The position numbers and the translations under genes are program-made. From contig JACGCM010000004.1 of NCBI GenBank assembly GCA_014058105.1, positions 1,364,001 to 1,428,000 of the forward strand: a DNA stretch of 64,000 bases, given 5' to 3'. The DNA is from Kingdonia uniflora. Lineage: Eukaryota; Streptophyta; Magnoliopsida; Ranunculales; Circaeasteraceae. Of this stretch, positions 39,016 through 51,675 are shown one piece after another. Position 1 is the stretch's first letter, and every line of letters starts with the position of its first letter. Under the pieces are notes generated by a model that worked only from the letters and a program-made list of their open reading frames with translations, was not told the origin of the DNA and made no database searches.

Positions 39016-42000
39016 TTATTTTGTATTTACATCAAGTAAACAAGGTGGAGGCCGTAGCCTTTTGTATGAGACTAGTTGTATTGTATTCCATGGATTAGGT
39101 AGAACCTCTTCATCTTCTATCATCAGGTAATATGAACCCTTGTCAGTCTTATCGTACACGACGTAAGGTCCTTCCCAAGATTCATCTAGTTTGCTGGCAT
39201 TTTGAGGCTTCGAAGACTGTGTGACACGTTCAAGTACAGGATCTCCAATGTTGAATCTGCATGGTCAAACTTTCTTGTTATATGACTTTTGGAGGGAGAG
39301 ATGATACCGGTCGAGGCTAGTGATGGCTCGGTCTCTGGTTTCATCGATCCACAACATATTGTATTCGAGTTCAAACTCATTATCTTCATCTGGGAGGTTA
39401 GAATCACGTGTTGGCACTTTAAATTGAGTGGGTAGCACTTCTTTGGTACCATAGGCTAGAAGGAAAGGTGTGCAGCCCGTCGCCTTTCGTGGTGCTGTTC
39501 AGTAGGCCCAAAGGACATGTTGTAGTTCTTGAACCCATCGTCCTTTCTTCGCATCGACACGCTTCTTGAGATCGTCGACTATTGTTTTATTGATTACTTC
39601 GACCCGACCATTCCCATGGGTGTAGTAAGGTGTTGAGGTGGAGAGGATGATGTTGTACTTCTTGAGAAAATTTTAGACTTTGTTCCCAACAAATTGTGGA
39701 CCATTGTCACATCGAATCATATGAGAACAGCCAAAGCGTGTAATAAAATTCTCCCATAGAAATTTGATAACTTCTTCTTCTCTGGTTTGACATAAAGGCA
39801 CGGCTTCGACCCATTTAGTAATCTAATATGTTGCCATAATAACATTTTCATGGCTACCCGATACTTTAGGAAAAGGCCCTACAAGATCGATGGCCCAACG
39901 CTTGAATAACTAAGAGACTTGACTAAAATAGAGGTCTTGCGAAGGGCTATGGATGCCGTGGGCGTGACATTGGTATTTGTCATAGTGTTTGGAGTACTCC
40001 TCGGCTTGCTTCTTCATATTGGGAGATGGTTCGAAGGGCCATTGACCGACCAGCAGTATGAGCACCGCAAGTACCTTCGTGGAGTTCGGCAATAATTTTA
40101 GAGGCTTCATTTTGAGATATGCATCGGAGGAGGACGCCATTTGGGGATTTGTGACGTAATTCGCCTTTGAGAGTGGTGTATCTGTGACAGTTCTCTAATA
40201 ACGACCGTTTGGCTTTAGGGTCGTCTAGTAGGGTAGAACTGTTGAAGTAGGCAAGAATTGGTATTCTCCAGTCGCTTGGATCGAGACTCTCTCCCCCAGT
40301 ATTGATGGCATTGACTTCCATCTGGTTGATACTTAGGCATTCGAGTACTTCGATATGGAGTGTTAGAGATTTGGACTAGCTTAACATAGCTGCTATGCAG
40401 GCAAGGGCATCTGCGTGTTTGTTTTTACCTCGGGGGTAGTGAGTAATGAAAGATTTTTCAGGGAAACGGTCCATGCATTGGCGGACGAGACCAGCATACT
40501 TAGCCATGCCACCGTTGGCTTAATTTTCTCCTGGGTATTGTCTCTGAGCAAGTTGGGAATCTATAAAAACTGCCAGTTTAGGAACATCAAGATCGCGCAC
40601 GAGGTCGAGGCCATGGATCAAGCCTTCGTACTCAGCCTCATTGTTGGGGAATTCAAAGTTTAACTTGACTGCCTTTTCAATTCGATCATTGGTGGGTGTA
40701 ACCAGGACGATTCCAATCCCCAAACCATTAGGTCTAGCAGATCCATCTGTGATGAGATGCCAAACCTGTGTTAGGGTTCTATGGGTCGGTTTGTTCGGGC
40801 AGGTCTTCTAGTAGGTCGTCCTCGTCTTCCTCCCAGTCGAGATCTTCGACCGGGAAGTTATTAAGGAAATTGGCGACTGCTTGTCCCTTTTGGGATACCT
40901 GTTTCTCAAATGTGATATTATATTCGGTAAGATAAATGGATCACTGCTGTACCCGTCTGGATTTGAGTTTTCGAAAAGTGTAGACGAGGGTGAGAAGCAA
41001 ATGTTCAGGTTTTGTGTATTGCGTTTCTGCAGGTGTCAGGGTTTTGCTGATAAAGTATACAGGTTTCTCGATGTTGGATTCAAGTTGAATGAGGTCTGAA
41101 CTCATAGAAGTTCCAGTGACCGTGAGGTATAAAGAAGGCTTTTCACCTTCGATAGGCGTACTGATGATGGGTGGTCGACCGACGTATGTTTTAAGCTTGA
41201 GAAAGGCCTGTTCACTGTCGGGTATCCAATTGATCTCAGAGTTGTTTTTCTTTTTGGCCTTTTAGACGCCTTGATCGCTTAAGAGAGAGAAGGGCCAAAC
41301 ACAACGGTATGAGGATTTCGAAATAAAGCGGTTAAGGGCCGCTATCTTACCAGCCACCTTTTGGGCATCTTTTTTGGTTCGGGGGGAAGACATGCCAATG
41401 AGGGCTCGAATATGAGTGAGGTCGATCTCGATACCTCATTTGCCGATGAGGTAGCCTAAGAATTTGCCAGACGAAGTACCAAACTGGCATTTGTCTGGGT
41501 TAAGTTTCATGTTGTATGTTCAAAGTATCTAGAAGACTTCGGTTAGGTCCTGGATGTGGGTTTATTTTTGGAGGCTCTTGCATAATATGTCGTCGATGTA
41601 AACTTCGACCAACTTGCCAGGCAAGGGTTTAAACATGGTTGTAACAAGGCGTTGGTAAGTGGCGCCCACATTTTTAAGGCTAAAGGGCATGACATTAAAG
41701 CAGTAAAGGCCTTGTTCAGTGATAAAAAATGTTTTAAGTTGATCCTCGGGGAGGAGGGGTACCTGATTGTAACCTATAACCGCATCCATCATTGATAGTT
41801 GCTCATGTTCAGTAGTGGCGTCCAGGAGGACTGAAATGATCGGGAGGGAAAAACTATCCTTCGGTGTATGTTTGTTGAGGTCTATGAAGTCGACACAAAT
41901 TCTGATCTTGCCATTCTATTTAGGAACTGTAACAATGTTAAATATCCAATCAGCGTACTTGACTTCTCTAATGAAACCTACGGCTATGAGCTTGTCGACC

Positions 42001-44686
42001 TCGACGTTTTCAGCTTCTCAAAGTCGTAGAGCCAATGTACGCTTCTTCTGCTTTACTACTATAATGTGAGGGATGAGGTCGAGGCGATAACATGCTAAAC
42101 CGAGGTCGACACCGGGCATCTCCTTAAACGTCCATGCAAAGATGTCTTTATTGGCTCGAAGGCAGTCGGTGATTTTGAGGCGCTTGACCTCATCTAGAAA
42201 GGTACCAATGAACGTACCTCGACCTGGACCGTTAAGTTCAATATAGACAGTAGGTTTGATGGGTGAGATGGCGGGAGTTGAAGGTATAGAGATAGAGGGA
42301 GATACTGATTGCTATGGTAATTTGACAAGTTTCCGGGTCTGATCGATCTTCAAATGCTCACAGGAACGGGCGAGGTATTGTAAGACTTTTAAGTTCCACG
42401 CACCATAGGGGGTTGTGAAACGAAGGGTCTGATGGTAGGTCAAAGGTATGACGCGCATGGCATGGAGCCAGTCACGCCCAAAGATGCCGAGATATTCAGA
42501 TTTTTTGTCAATGACAAGAAAGCTGGTTTGAAGTGTATCTGGGCTGGTAATAACTGGAAGACTAATTCGGCCAATGACGACTTCGTTAGCACCGTTAAAT
42601 CCTTTCAGTTTGACATTGGTGGCAGTGATAAGGTCTATTTTGTTCATGGCTTGAACGGTTTGAAGGAAATGTACATCAGCTGCACTTCCCGTATCGATAA
42701 GCATGGTGTAGAGGATGAGGTATTCAACCTTAATCATAGTGACTAAAGGTTCGGAATGGAGAAAACGAACATGCGATGTATCGCAGTCGATAAATGAGAT
42801 ACCCTCGGGTTGGGGATACTGACTTGATTATGGCAGGAGGGTGGGTAGCTTCTCCTGGTAAGTGAGTTTGCAGCATTCTTCGTCACGCTTGCGCCTGCTT
42901 TTGGAATGACCACTATCGATATTATTTACCTTGATGAACTGAACCTGGTAGATGTGTACCTCGGCTAGGTCGGCAGTAGGGGCGGGTTGAGGTTTGAGGT
43001 ACGATCTGTCGAGGTAACTAAGGAGGTCAGCAACATTCTGATGTAGACGACTCGCCTTAAAGATTATTTCGAGAGAGCGCTGCAGGGTGAAGTATTTGTT
43101 GGTGTGGTGACAGTTATACTTATGGTTCTGGCAGTAAGGTTCACCTTGTTTGACCTCGATAGGGAAAGAGGTACGCCATATGGGGTCTGCTTGAATCTAT
43201 GTTAGAAGGGTGCTGATAGGAGCAGTAAGCTTAGGTAAGGCCAGCTTTGACCATTTTTTGCGGGCTTCGATTGTGTTGTCAGTGTGGGGGAGTTTGCGAC
43301 TCTCAGTCTCGTGTAAGACGGGATCGATCATGGGTGTTGGAGTAGAAGGTTGGCCTTGTCGAGGTTTGTTCAGAGTGGGGGAGTTTGCGGCTCTCAGTCT
43401 CCTGTAAGATAGGATCGATCATGGGTGTTGGAGCAGAAGGTTGGCCTTGTCGAGGATTGCTCAGAGTGGGGTTCGAAGCTTGTCCCTGGCGATTTGACTC
43501 GTGGAGGTGCTCGAGGTCAATATATCCGTTAATTTTGGATAACATCTCCTCGAGGGTTTGGGGCTAATGGAGTACTAGGTTCTCTTTAACGCGGCTGTTA
43601 TCCAGCAAAGCATTGGAATAAGCGAGCACCACATTTGCACAGTTGAGGTTTTCGACCTTGCACGACTCGTCGAGGAACCTCTTTGTGAAGGCTTCGAGGG
43701 TTTCACTGGGGGATTTGCGGAAGTTGAAGAGGGCATCGACCCGGACCTCTCGATCTTTGTTAAAGGTAAATTGGGTGATGAAAAGACTAGATAATTGCTT
43801 GAAGCTTCGGATCGAGCCACTGGGAAGGTTATGATACCATCTGAGAGGGCTGTCTGTGAGGTTGGTGAGAAAAAGTTGACACATCAGGTGGTCGGCCGTC
43901 AAGTAAAGGCTTAAAGCATTTTGGAATTTGGGGATGTAGGATTGAGGGTCGGTGTTGCGATATTTGCTGATTTTGGGAGCGCAGAAATTTGGAGGCACCT
44001 CTATAGTGAGGAGTTTGGGGTAGAGGGGGTTGTTTAACTGACTCTACAAGTTCGGTGTAGGGCTCACACTGATGCGGATGGCAAGGTATATTTTATAGTC
44101 GAGGTCCTGTTGTGTACAATAGGCAGGGTGGGGGAGGGAATCTTTGTTGTCGAAGGGGATGAGGCCAAATGTTCGGCGTCTGCTTGGCACTGCCCTCCCC
44201 GAGATGTTCTTGAGTAGGGGGGCATTTGGGAAGTCTAGTAGTACAAAGGGTAGAGTCCAATGAATCCTCTGTGGGATGTATTCCTAGGTGGACTGATCCA
44301 GTTGGGAGAATAGTGGGGGGAGCACCGTCTGCGCCGAGATGGACCTAGGGTACTTCGAGAGGCAGCCCCAATCGGGCGTGGGGAGAGTCGCACGACGGGG
44401 CGGGTGCTCATGACGGCAGAAGGGCCTCTTGAAGCTGAGATCGTTGCTGCATGTGAACTATATTCTGTAGGTCGTCGAGGGTAAGATACTGTCTGTCTAC
44501 ATCATCCAAATGGCATTGCCGTTCAACTTCAAACTCCTGACAGTATTCCTCGCGCTCCTGCTCCAATTGTGTTTGGTGTTACTCCTCAGCCTGAGCGAAT
44601 TACTGGGTAAGCAGGTCGAGCTGGGTGGCCACTCCGTCAGCAGAGTTGCCAGCATGGGTAGAAGTAGAGTGGAGGGTGGGGGCCAT
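39016..44686 (-). pseudogene. E1 gag-pol, decayed
   Basis: The gag start lies at 44686 on the minus strand, about 60 bases after the primer-binding site. Domains in order: gag core (43998-43564; DPQSYIPKFQNALSLYLTAD), protease (42737-42312; MLIDTGSAADVHF), RT (about 42080-41400; KIRICVDFIDLNKHTPKDSF and the catalytic YIDDILCKSLQ), RNase H (40723-40520; NNEAEYEGLIHGLDL) and integrase (about 40320-39016), with zinc-binding and core parts and the C-terminal WEGPYVVYDKTDKGSYYLM. It ends at TAA 39018-39016. Many stops and shifts make it non-functional; the domain order protease-RT-RNase H-integrase is that of Ty3/gypsy. Confidence 0.9.
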
Positions 44687-44745
44687 TGGAAGTGATTAGT
44701 AGGATTGAGAAAAGGAAAGTACATGGCAGTGGAAACTGGTACGGT

Positions 44746-44766
44746 GGGAAAGCATAGATGGCGCCA
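44746..44766 (-). other. E1 primer-binding site
   Basis: On the minus strand TGGCGCCATCTATGCT follows the 5' LTR after two bases. It resembles the TGGCGCC-type sites of Tat-group elements. Confidence 0.75.
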
Positions 44767-44768
44767 AA

Positions 44769-45469
44769 TGTAGGGGCCTAACTTCGTGGGAAAGGAAGTT
44801 GACTCTTACACTACGAGTATTATCTTTAACCAAAGGATTCAAATATATAATCAGTAATAACTAATCTACTGGCAATATACTTGCGTGGAGAACTAGAATG
44901 GGTCACTCCACGACCTCTGATGAGGATTTTTAAGAGTACTGATATAAAGATCGAGTTGTCAAAGTTATAAATACAGGGTGATTACAGGGTATTCGAAGGT
45001 AAAGTTCAAGGTTTGTGGGGAGAGTTTTTCTAGCCCCTTCATAATTCCCTCTCCCTCCTATTTATAGAACATAGGAAGGGCTGAGTTACCATGGGAGGCC
45101 AAATTACAAGAGTATCCTCTGGGACAACTGACTTATACCCGGAGTTGATTCTGACGCCGTAATTGTCAGGCCTGACACTGTAGCCGTTATTCTTGACGCT
45201 GCAGCTTGTTGGATCTGACACTATAGTTGTTAGATCTGATGATGTAGTTGTCAAGCGGCATGCTCCATCGTTCTTTCTGATGAACTGGCTGTCTAACATG
45301 TTTTCCTTCGACCACGTACGATCATGATCAAAGCCTGTTCACAGTTGAGAGCTTGTATAGTCTCAAAGGGCTTAATTATGGGTTTATTAGGCTTCGGGTC
45401 ATCAGGTAGGCTTTGATGTAGCCTTTGAGTGTTCGACTGTAGCTAGAAGGCTGCGAGTAGGCTACTACA
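44769..45469 (-). repeat. E1 5' LTR (right)
   Basis: It is 701 bp long and matches 32404-33103. It is flanked by ATAGT on its right and by the primer-binding site on its left. Confidence 0.92.
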
Positions 45470-45474
45470 ATAGT

Positions 45475-45811
45475 TGTGAAATATTTTTTAAAAGTTTCTT
45501 ATGGAAGAGATATCTGAGTGTAACGAGAAGATAACCATGTTGGGCTTTGCCGAGTATAAAAATAAATTATAGATATATTTCCTCTATGGGATATCTATTT
45601 GATTGATAAGATAACCATAAATGAGTTGTCAATTTTAGTAATTATATTGAGATGAACTTTCTTTTAATTGGAGATCTGTTTGTCGAAGAAAAGAAAACTT
45701 AAATTTGACAAATACTTATTAAGTTTTGCCAAAAGAAAGAAGTAGAATAGATGATGTATTGACGGGAACAAAAGGTTCTTTATTAAAGAAAAATTGATGA
45801 GATTATAACTT
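45475..45811. other. E3 spacer, continued
   Basis: This is AT-rich non-coding sequence between the E1 insertion and the end of E3 integrase. It continues the block 32147-32398 once E1 is removed. I see no gene in it. Confidence 0.5.
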
Positions 45812-46203
45812 CTATATGTCGAACATCTTCAAATGGGCTGTATTCCATGGGAATTCTTGTTGTAATTCATTTTTAGTCATCAACCAGTAGGTACCACTGT
45901 CGGTCTTATCACCGATAATGTAAGGTCCTTCCCAATTTTCTGACAACTTGCTCGAGGTTTTTGGTCGAGTATTGTCCTGAATTCGTTGAAGTACAAGATC
46001 GCCTATGTCGAATGTGTATTTCTACACCTTCTTGTTGGATGCCTTCCTCAGAGTGTCATAGTATTGCCCCAAGTTTGCAATGACATGATCATAAGTTTCT
46101 TCAATCCAATTGAGATTACAGATCAGTCCAAGCTCAATTTCTTCATCTGTAATTTGTCTTCGAGCGACAAGGAGGTCGAGGTCTGAAGGGATTGTAGTTT
46201 TAG

Positions 46204-46835
46204 TGTTGGTGTGAACTCGATGTGAAAAATATAATTGTTAAAATCAGAAATTGTTGAAGTCGTTTGAATGAGGAAGGAAGTCGTTCGAACGAGCTTCAAA
46301 GTCATTCAAACGAGATTATTTGTTTTTGCATTTTAGACTTGGTTCGATGTATTCGTTCGAACGGGCTTGGATGCCGTTCGAAGGAGTTGTTCATTTATAG
46401 GGCTGGAGACCAATAATCGTTAAAGTTGTTCAAACGAGCTTGGATTCGTTCGAACGAGCTTTGCGTAGGTTTGCCTTTGATGTTATTCTGAGATCTTGAG
46501 TTTGCCTCGAGATCCATTCTACTTGTATTTGAGTTCCTTAATATATAAAGAGGACTTAGTTTATCTGTTTAAGTAATCCTTCCGTGTGAGTTTAATTCTA
46601 GAGACCTTGAATTTGAGAGACTCCATTAAAGCTTGAGAAGCTTGGAGAGATCATTGCAACCCATTTGATTATCATAGTAAATTGTTCGGGGAGTGGTTTT
46701 TTATCTGCAAGGGTTTTTCCACTTCCCTCCTCCGCGTAAATTATTGTGTTATTGCTTTCCTATAATTTCTTATTGGCATTTCTATTTATCGTTCTTGGGA
46801 CAAGGGATTGGGATTAGCTACCCTGATTCCTAACA
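46204..46835 (+). repeat. Left LTR of the copia element
   Basis: The U3 part carries TTCGAACGA-type motifs at 46258-46455; tatataaagaggac lies near 46542. It matches 50471-51060. Confidence 0.9.
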
Positions 46836-46879
46836 ACTGGTGTCAGAGCGCAAGGTTAGGGTTTGTGTGATTAGAGTGA

Positions 46880-49800
46880 TGGCCGATATGGAGAAATTTG
46901 AAATCGATGAATTATATGGAATGAACTTTGGGATTTGGAAGATGCAATAGAGGATTTTCTATATGCGGAGGATTATAATTTTCTTCTAGGAGGGATTTTG
47001 ACGAAGCCGGGCCAATATGGATTATTTGGAGTAGGAGCTTTTAGATCAAGATGTTCTTGATAAAGTTCGTTCAACACTCCCAAATTCTATTTCTTCTAAA
47101 TTGCCTAAAGTGAGTACCATGTTAGAGATGATGGACAAGTTATCAAAGATATTTTAATCAACTTTAAGTGATTTAAATTCTCAGAAGTGTGTTACGAGTA
47201 TTTCAAATTCTCGTAAGCGGGTTACTTTCAGCAACATAGTAGAAATATTTGGTGATGATTCTCACATAATACCTTTCTGATCTTCATTGTTAACATCGGG
47301 TGACTACTCAGATGTTGAAGTTAAAGGAAAAAGAGTTTCACATATGGAGAATAAAAGAAAAAGGCGCATAAAGGCATAGAATTGCAATCAACAAGATATT
47401 TGTTACAATTGCGGTAAAGTTAGTCATAAGAAGGAAGATTGTAGATCGACAAAGAGGAGAAGATCTGTAAAGAATCGTTCGATGACTTTCTCTGGGGAAC
47501 GTAAAAATTCTGATAGTGCCTCCAATCTTATTTCTAATAATTTAGTTAATTTAACTTGTGATATTAAGGATAAACCATGTAATGTGATTCATGGTACTCG
47601 GGATAAGTCATGATTGTTGTCTTATGGTATTTTTAAAAGGTCGAGGTTAGACTTGGATGCTCCATTAGAAATTACGTCGGGTAAAAGCAAATTATCTAGC
47701 TATGATGAGTAGTATCACATAGTAGATAATGGAGATGTTCAGATTGCATTAACGAATGATAATTCGTTAAGTTTGGACACTATGTAATATGTGTCTAGTA
47801 TGGTTAGAAGTATGCTTTCGAGTCAACTGTCGAACTTGAGTCTTTTGGCGACCTTCGGCGATGATGTTATGATCATGAAGGATGCTATTATTTTAGCTTG
47901 GGACAAAAGGCAAGATGCATTCTTAGAGACGTGTAACATTAATGATGAGATTATTGGTATTGTTACTTCGATGGTAGACTCTAGTGCATGGCATGAGAAA
48001 CTTGGCCACATGAGCATTTGAATGAAAGAATTGTTCTCAAGGAAAATACTTGACAAGTTAAAATCAATAGATTTGTTCTTTTATGAAGATGTGGTCTTGG
48101 TGAAGCAAAAGAAATTTGTGTTTCCTAGAAAGAGAAGAAAATTAAATATGGGATCGAACCACTTATACGGTGAAGTATGGGTACCGACTAAAGTTAGTTC
48201 CAACAGGGGATTTCATGGTTTTGTTGTTTTTATTGGTGATTCTACACGAGAGCTTGGTGTATATTTCTTGAAGAATGAAACGGATTGGTTTAATGTCTTT
48301 ACTAGATGGAAAGCTTGGGTTAAGATTGAGATGGGTTCAATGTTGAAGCGTCTTGAGTCTAACGGTGATGGTGATCAATTTTGCTGTGATGAGTTTATTA
48401 TAGATAAAACATCTATTGGGATTGAAAGGCCTGGAAAGATCCCAATAATACTATAAGAGTTTGGTATGGCTGAAAGTGTGGTTTGTGATATTACCGAAAG
48501 GGTGCAAAGTATGAAATGTTTCATCGAGTTGTCAAAGAAGTTTAGGGCGGATTTGGTAGTTTCGGCGGTTGATATAGAGTCTTGGTATGCATTGGATCTT
48601 GGACTATTAGAAGAGATTACTTAGACGAAAAATGAGGTAATCATTTATACTTTTTTTATCTATTCTTGTAGTAGATCATTACTAGATTATATGTCTAGTT
48701 TGTGCATGTTCATTGGATATGTTTGTGATGATTTTGGTGGCCGATCTTGTAATGCGAAGAATTGGAAAATTATCCAAATTATTGATGTGATATCCAATGA
48801 TGATGTCTTTTGCAAAGACATGGATAAGTGGACCAGAAAAGTGGATTTATCGGGGTCATGTGAATATGTAAAAATATCTGCAGAGATAGTGTTAGAACCA
48901 TTGGTTAAAAAGGTCTAGCGAGAACCGTATACTTCTCCAATTGTAATGAAAAGAAGAACCAAGGTTTCGAGACCTGCGGCCCATTATCATTACTCTCGAC
49001 ATTGTTTGTGGCTAGCCAGTATTGGTGATGACTACAAGGTGGCTTTTCATGGTGAGGTCATGGGCAAGTGGGAGCTTGTCATGGATGATGATGAGATTAG
49101 ATCTCAATCGTCAAATCGGGTATAAGAAGTAATCTTATTACCGATGGTAAAAGCTCTTTACTTCACCAATTGGTTTACAAGTTAAACAAGAACAAGTTTG
49201 CTTAAGCGGTTCAAGGTGAAACTTGTGGTAAAGTTTTTTTTAAGAAGAAACAGGTGTTTATGTGAAGATGTTTTGGTACACCGGTTGTGAAGCTAATTGT
49301 TTTGTGGTGGCTTTGTTTTTTCGAATTGAGTGATTCTTGATACGGAATAAAAATTCTTCATGATTGATTTTATTGAAGATGGGTATATGTAAGTCGGCTA
49401 CATGGATACATAGTTATTGGGTGATGTTGCATTATGGAGGCTAATACATGAGAGCTTCATATGCGTATTCGAGATATACACTGAAACGATGGGGCTCGAT
49501 GTTGGATATGTTCATATCATTGGTGGTTTTTTTGAGAAATACCACAGAGACCATTGTTGATGTTATAGGTTTTGAGAACTCGTGGATCATCCGTTCTTTG
49601 AGTATGGATGATATGCTAGTTGCGTATGCAAGTTCTAGCATTGGTGAGATTGAAGAGTCGTGGGAACGGTTATCTCAATAAAGGGTTGGACCGATGGATT
49701 GGTTAATCCTTGTACATATGATATAGTTCAGCAAGAAGAATGTGAAGCAAAAGTTGTTATTGACATAGTACATTGAGACTAGTTGGAGTATTATTTGGTA

Positions 49801-50460
49801 AGGCACCATTTATCATTACTTTGGGCTTAAGGCACGTATTTGTTTGACTATGGAATGCGATATGAGTGTAGATCGAGGTATGCCTAAACTCATTGATGAT
49901 TTCATTGTTAATGTATGCCATTGTTTACATGAGACCAGAGTTTTCTTATGAAGTGGGAACTGTGAGACATTGATAATAAATATTATATATTCGTAGAAGA
50001 CTCGGTTGCAGCTCATAGCTATGGAGTATTTTTTGTTCAGCTTACAGGGTTGTGCTTACTTGTAAAGGCAAAGTACGTTAGTGACATAGAAAAGACTACA
50101 GTTTTGTGATGTTATACTGAAGCCTCTTGGGTATCGAGATTGCAAAGGCATGAGTACGGTGCGGCTTTGGAAGTTTGCAAGGAGATGTTCTTGAATTTTT
50201 TTGTTAAAAAATGTTCAAAACATTATCACATGGTTTTGTGTGGCATGATAGGTTTTGGCGTGAAGAGTTCGGTTTGACACAATTAGAAATGTGGTTGCTT
50301 TGAAGATAGGTGAAGTTACGGGAACCTCACATTTTAAATTTCATGGGGGAGATTTGTTGAAGATTGTGAAATTTTGTAAGTGGAACTTCATGATTGAAGG
50401 TCTGGGTAGTGCGGGAAATTCATTTGGAGATCTAGAAATTGGTTACGGGATTTAATTTCA
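46880..50460 (+). pseudogene. Copia gag-pol, heavily decayed
   Basis: The start MADMEKFEIDELYGMNFGIW is gag, followed by a zinc knuckle CYNCGKVSHKKEDC (about 47403-47444). Then come pre-integrase SSAWHEKLGHMSI (about 48010), the integrase region (GFHGFVVFIGDSTRELGVYF, about 48220), its C-terminal FIGYVCDDFGGRSCNAKNWK (about 48720) and RT (DDMLVAYASSSIGEIEE, about 49605, a form of the YVDDMLV motif). Stops and shifts are frequent throughout. It cannot be active. Confidence 0.8.
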
Positions 50461-50470
50461 AGTGGAAGAT

Positions 50471-51060
50471 TGTTGGATGTGAACTCGAAGTGAAAAATGA
50501 AATTGTCAAAATCAGAAAATGTCGAAGTCGTTTGAACGAAGGAAGTCGTTCGAACGAGCTTCAAAGTCGTTCGAACGAGATTCTTTGCTTTTGCGTTATA
50601 GACTTGGTTTGAAGCAGTCGTTCGAACGGGTTTGGATACTGTTTGAACAAGTTGTTGTTTTCTAGGGCTGGGGACCAATAATCATTAAAGTCGTTCGAAC
50701 AAGCTTTGCCTTAGATGTTATTCTAAGATGTTGAGTTTGCCTCGAGATCCGTTTTACTTGTATTTTAGTTCCCTAGTATATAAAGTGGACTTAGTTTATT
50801 AGTTTAAGCAATTCTTATGTGTGAGTTTAATTCTAGAGACCTAGAATTTGTTAGACTCCATTAAAGCTTGGAGAGATCATTATAACCCGTTTGATTATCA
50901 TAGTAGATTGTTCAGGGAGTAGTTTTTTATCCGTAAGGGTTTTCCACTTCTCTCCTCCAGGTAAATTATTGTGTTCCTACTTTCGTATAATTTCTTATTG
51001 GCCTTTCCGTTTATCGTTCTTGGGGTGAAGAATTGGGATTATCTACCCTGATTCCTTACA
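50471..51060 (+). repeat. Right LTR of the copia element
   Basis: It matches the left LTR, including the motif array (50526-50705) and the end ctaccctgattccttaca. One base later the TRIM begins. Confidence 0.9.
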
Positions 51061-51061
51061 T

Positions 51062-51675
51062 TGTTAAGATTGGTGGATCAAAGTTAGTCCCACATCGGGT
51101 AAAAGATGTAGTTTACACAAGGATATAAAAAGATACAAACAATTAAATTACACCTGAAGCCTTTTTTGAATAAAACCCCACACCTTGCTCAACCCAACTA
51201 GGTGGCAAAAGTAGGGATAATATCGGTGCAATGGGGGCTCGGGCCCTAACAAGTGGTGTCAGAGCCGATGGTTCGGCTGGGCGTATCTTAATATATCGGT
51301 ATGTCTTTCCAATCGTTCGAGGTGGAGCTCATGTTCTCTCTCCGTGAAGCTCAAAATGAACGATTGTTCTGGCATAGATGTGCGGTGGTGGTGACGGTTA
51401 TCGCTCGAGGTGGAGCTCATGTTCGCTTCCGTGAAGCTCAGAATGGATGGTTATTGACTAATGTTGTTTGATCTAAGGTGGAGATTGTTAAGATTGGTGG
51501 ATCAAAGTTAGTCCCACATTGGGTAGAAGATGCAGTTCACACAGAGATATAAGAAGATACAAACTATTAAATTGCACCTGAGGCCTTTTAAAAATAAAAA
51601 CCCACACCTAGCCCAACCTAACTAGGTGGTAAAGGTGGGGACAATATCGGTGCAATGGGGGCTCAGGCCCTAGCA
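51062..51675 (+). mobile_element. TRIM element (terminal-repeat retrotransposon in miniature)
   Basis: Two 190-bp terminal repeats, 51062-51251 and 51486-51675 (TGTTAAGATTGGTGGATC ... GGGCTC.GGCCCTA.CA), enclose 234 bases. The primer-binding site TGGTGTCAGAGCC lies at 51254 and the purine tract aaggtggagat just before the second repeat. The interior has a near-duplicate of about 57 bases (around 51312 and 51394; gaggtggagctcatgttc). There is no coding. TRIMs are moved by other elements. Confidence 0.92.

Larger units (their letters stand above)
32404..45469 (-). mobile_element. E1: complete 13-kb Tat-like gypsy element
   Basis: LTRs are 32404-33103 and 44769-45469 (TGTAGGGGCCTAAC ... GTAGGCTACT.CA). 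The 5-bp duplication ATAGT flanks the element at 32399-32403 and 45470-45474. Gag-pol is on the minus strand (39016-44686). Between pol and the left (3') LTR lies about 5.9 kb with three plus-strand genes, antisense to pol. The lineage call rests on the TGGCGCC primer site and the polymerase style; the antisense region after pol is known from some Tat-group elements. Confidence 0.93.
46204..51060 (+). mobile_element. Ty1/copia element inside the E3 integrase
   Basis: LTRs are 46204-46835 and 50471-51060 (TGTTGG ... ACA). The primer-binding site TGGTGTCAGAGC (46838) follows the left LTR, and the purine tract AAGTGGAAGAT precedes the right one. Domain order gag, integrase, RT is that of copia. 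TTTAG precedes it (46199-46203), but its partner lies after the adjacent TRIM (51676-51680), so the right border arrangement is complex. Confidence 0.88.

Noticed and set aside
51062..51675. A Cassandra-type TRIM carrying 5S rRNA sequence
   Set aside because: I see no 5S promoter block (A box, IE, C box) in the terminal repeats, so it is a different TRIM family.
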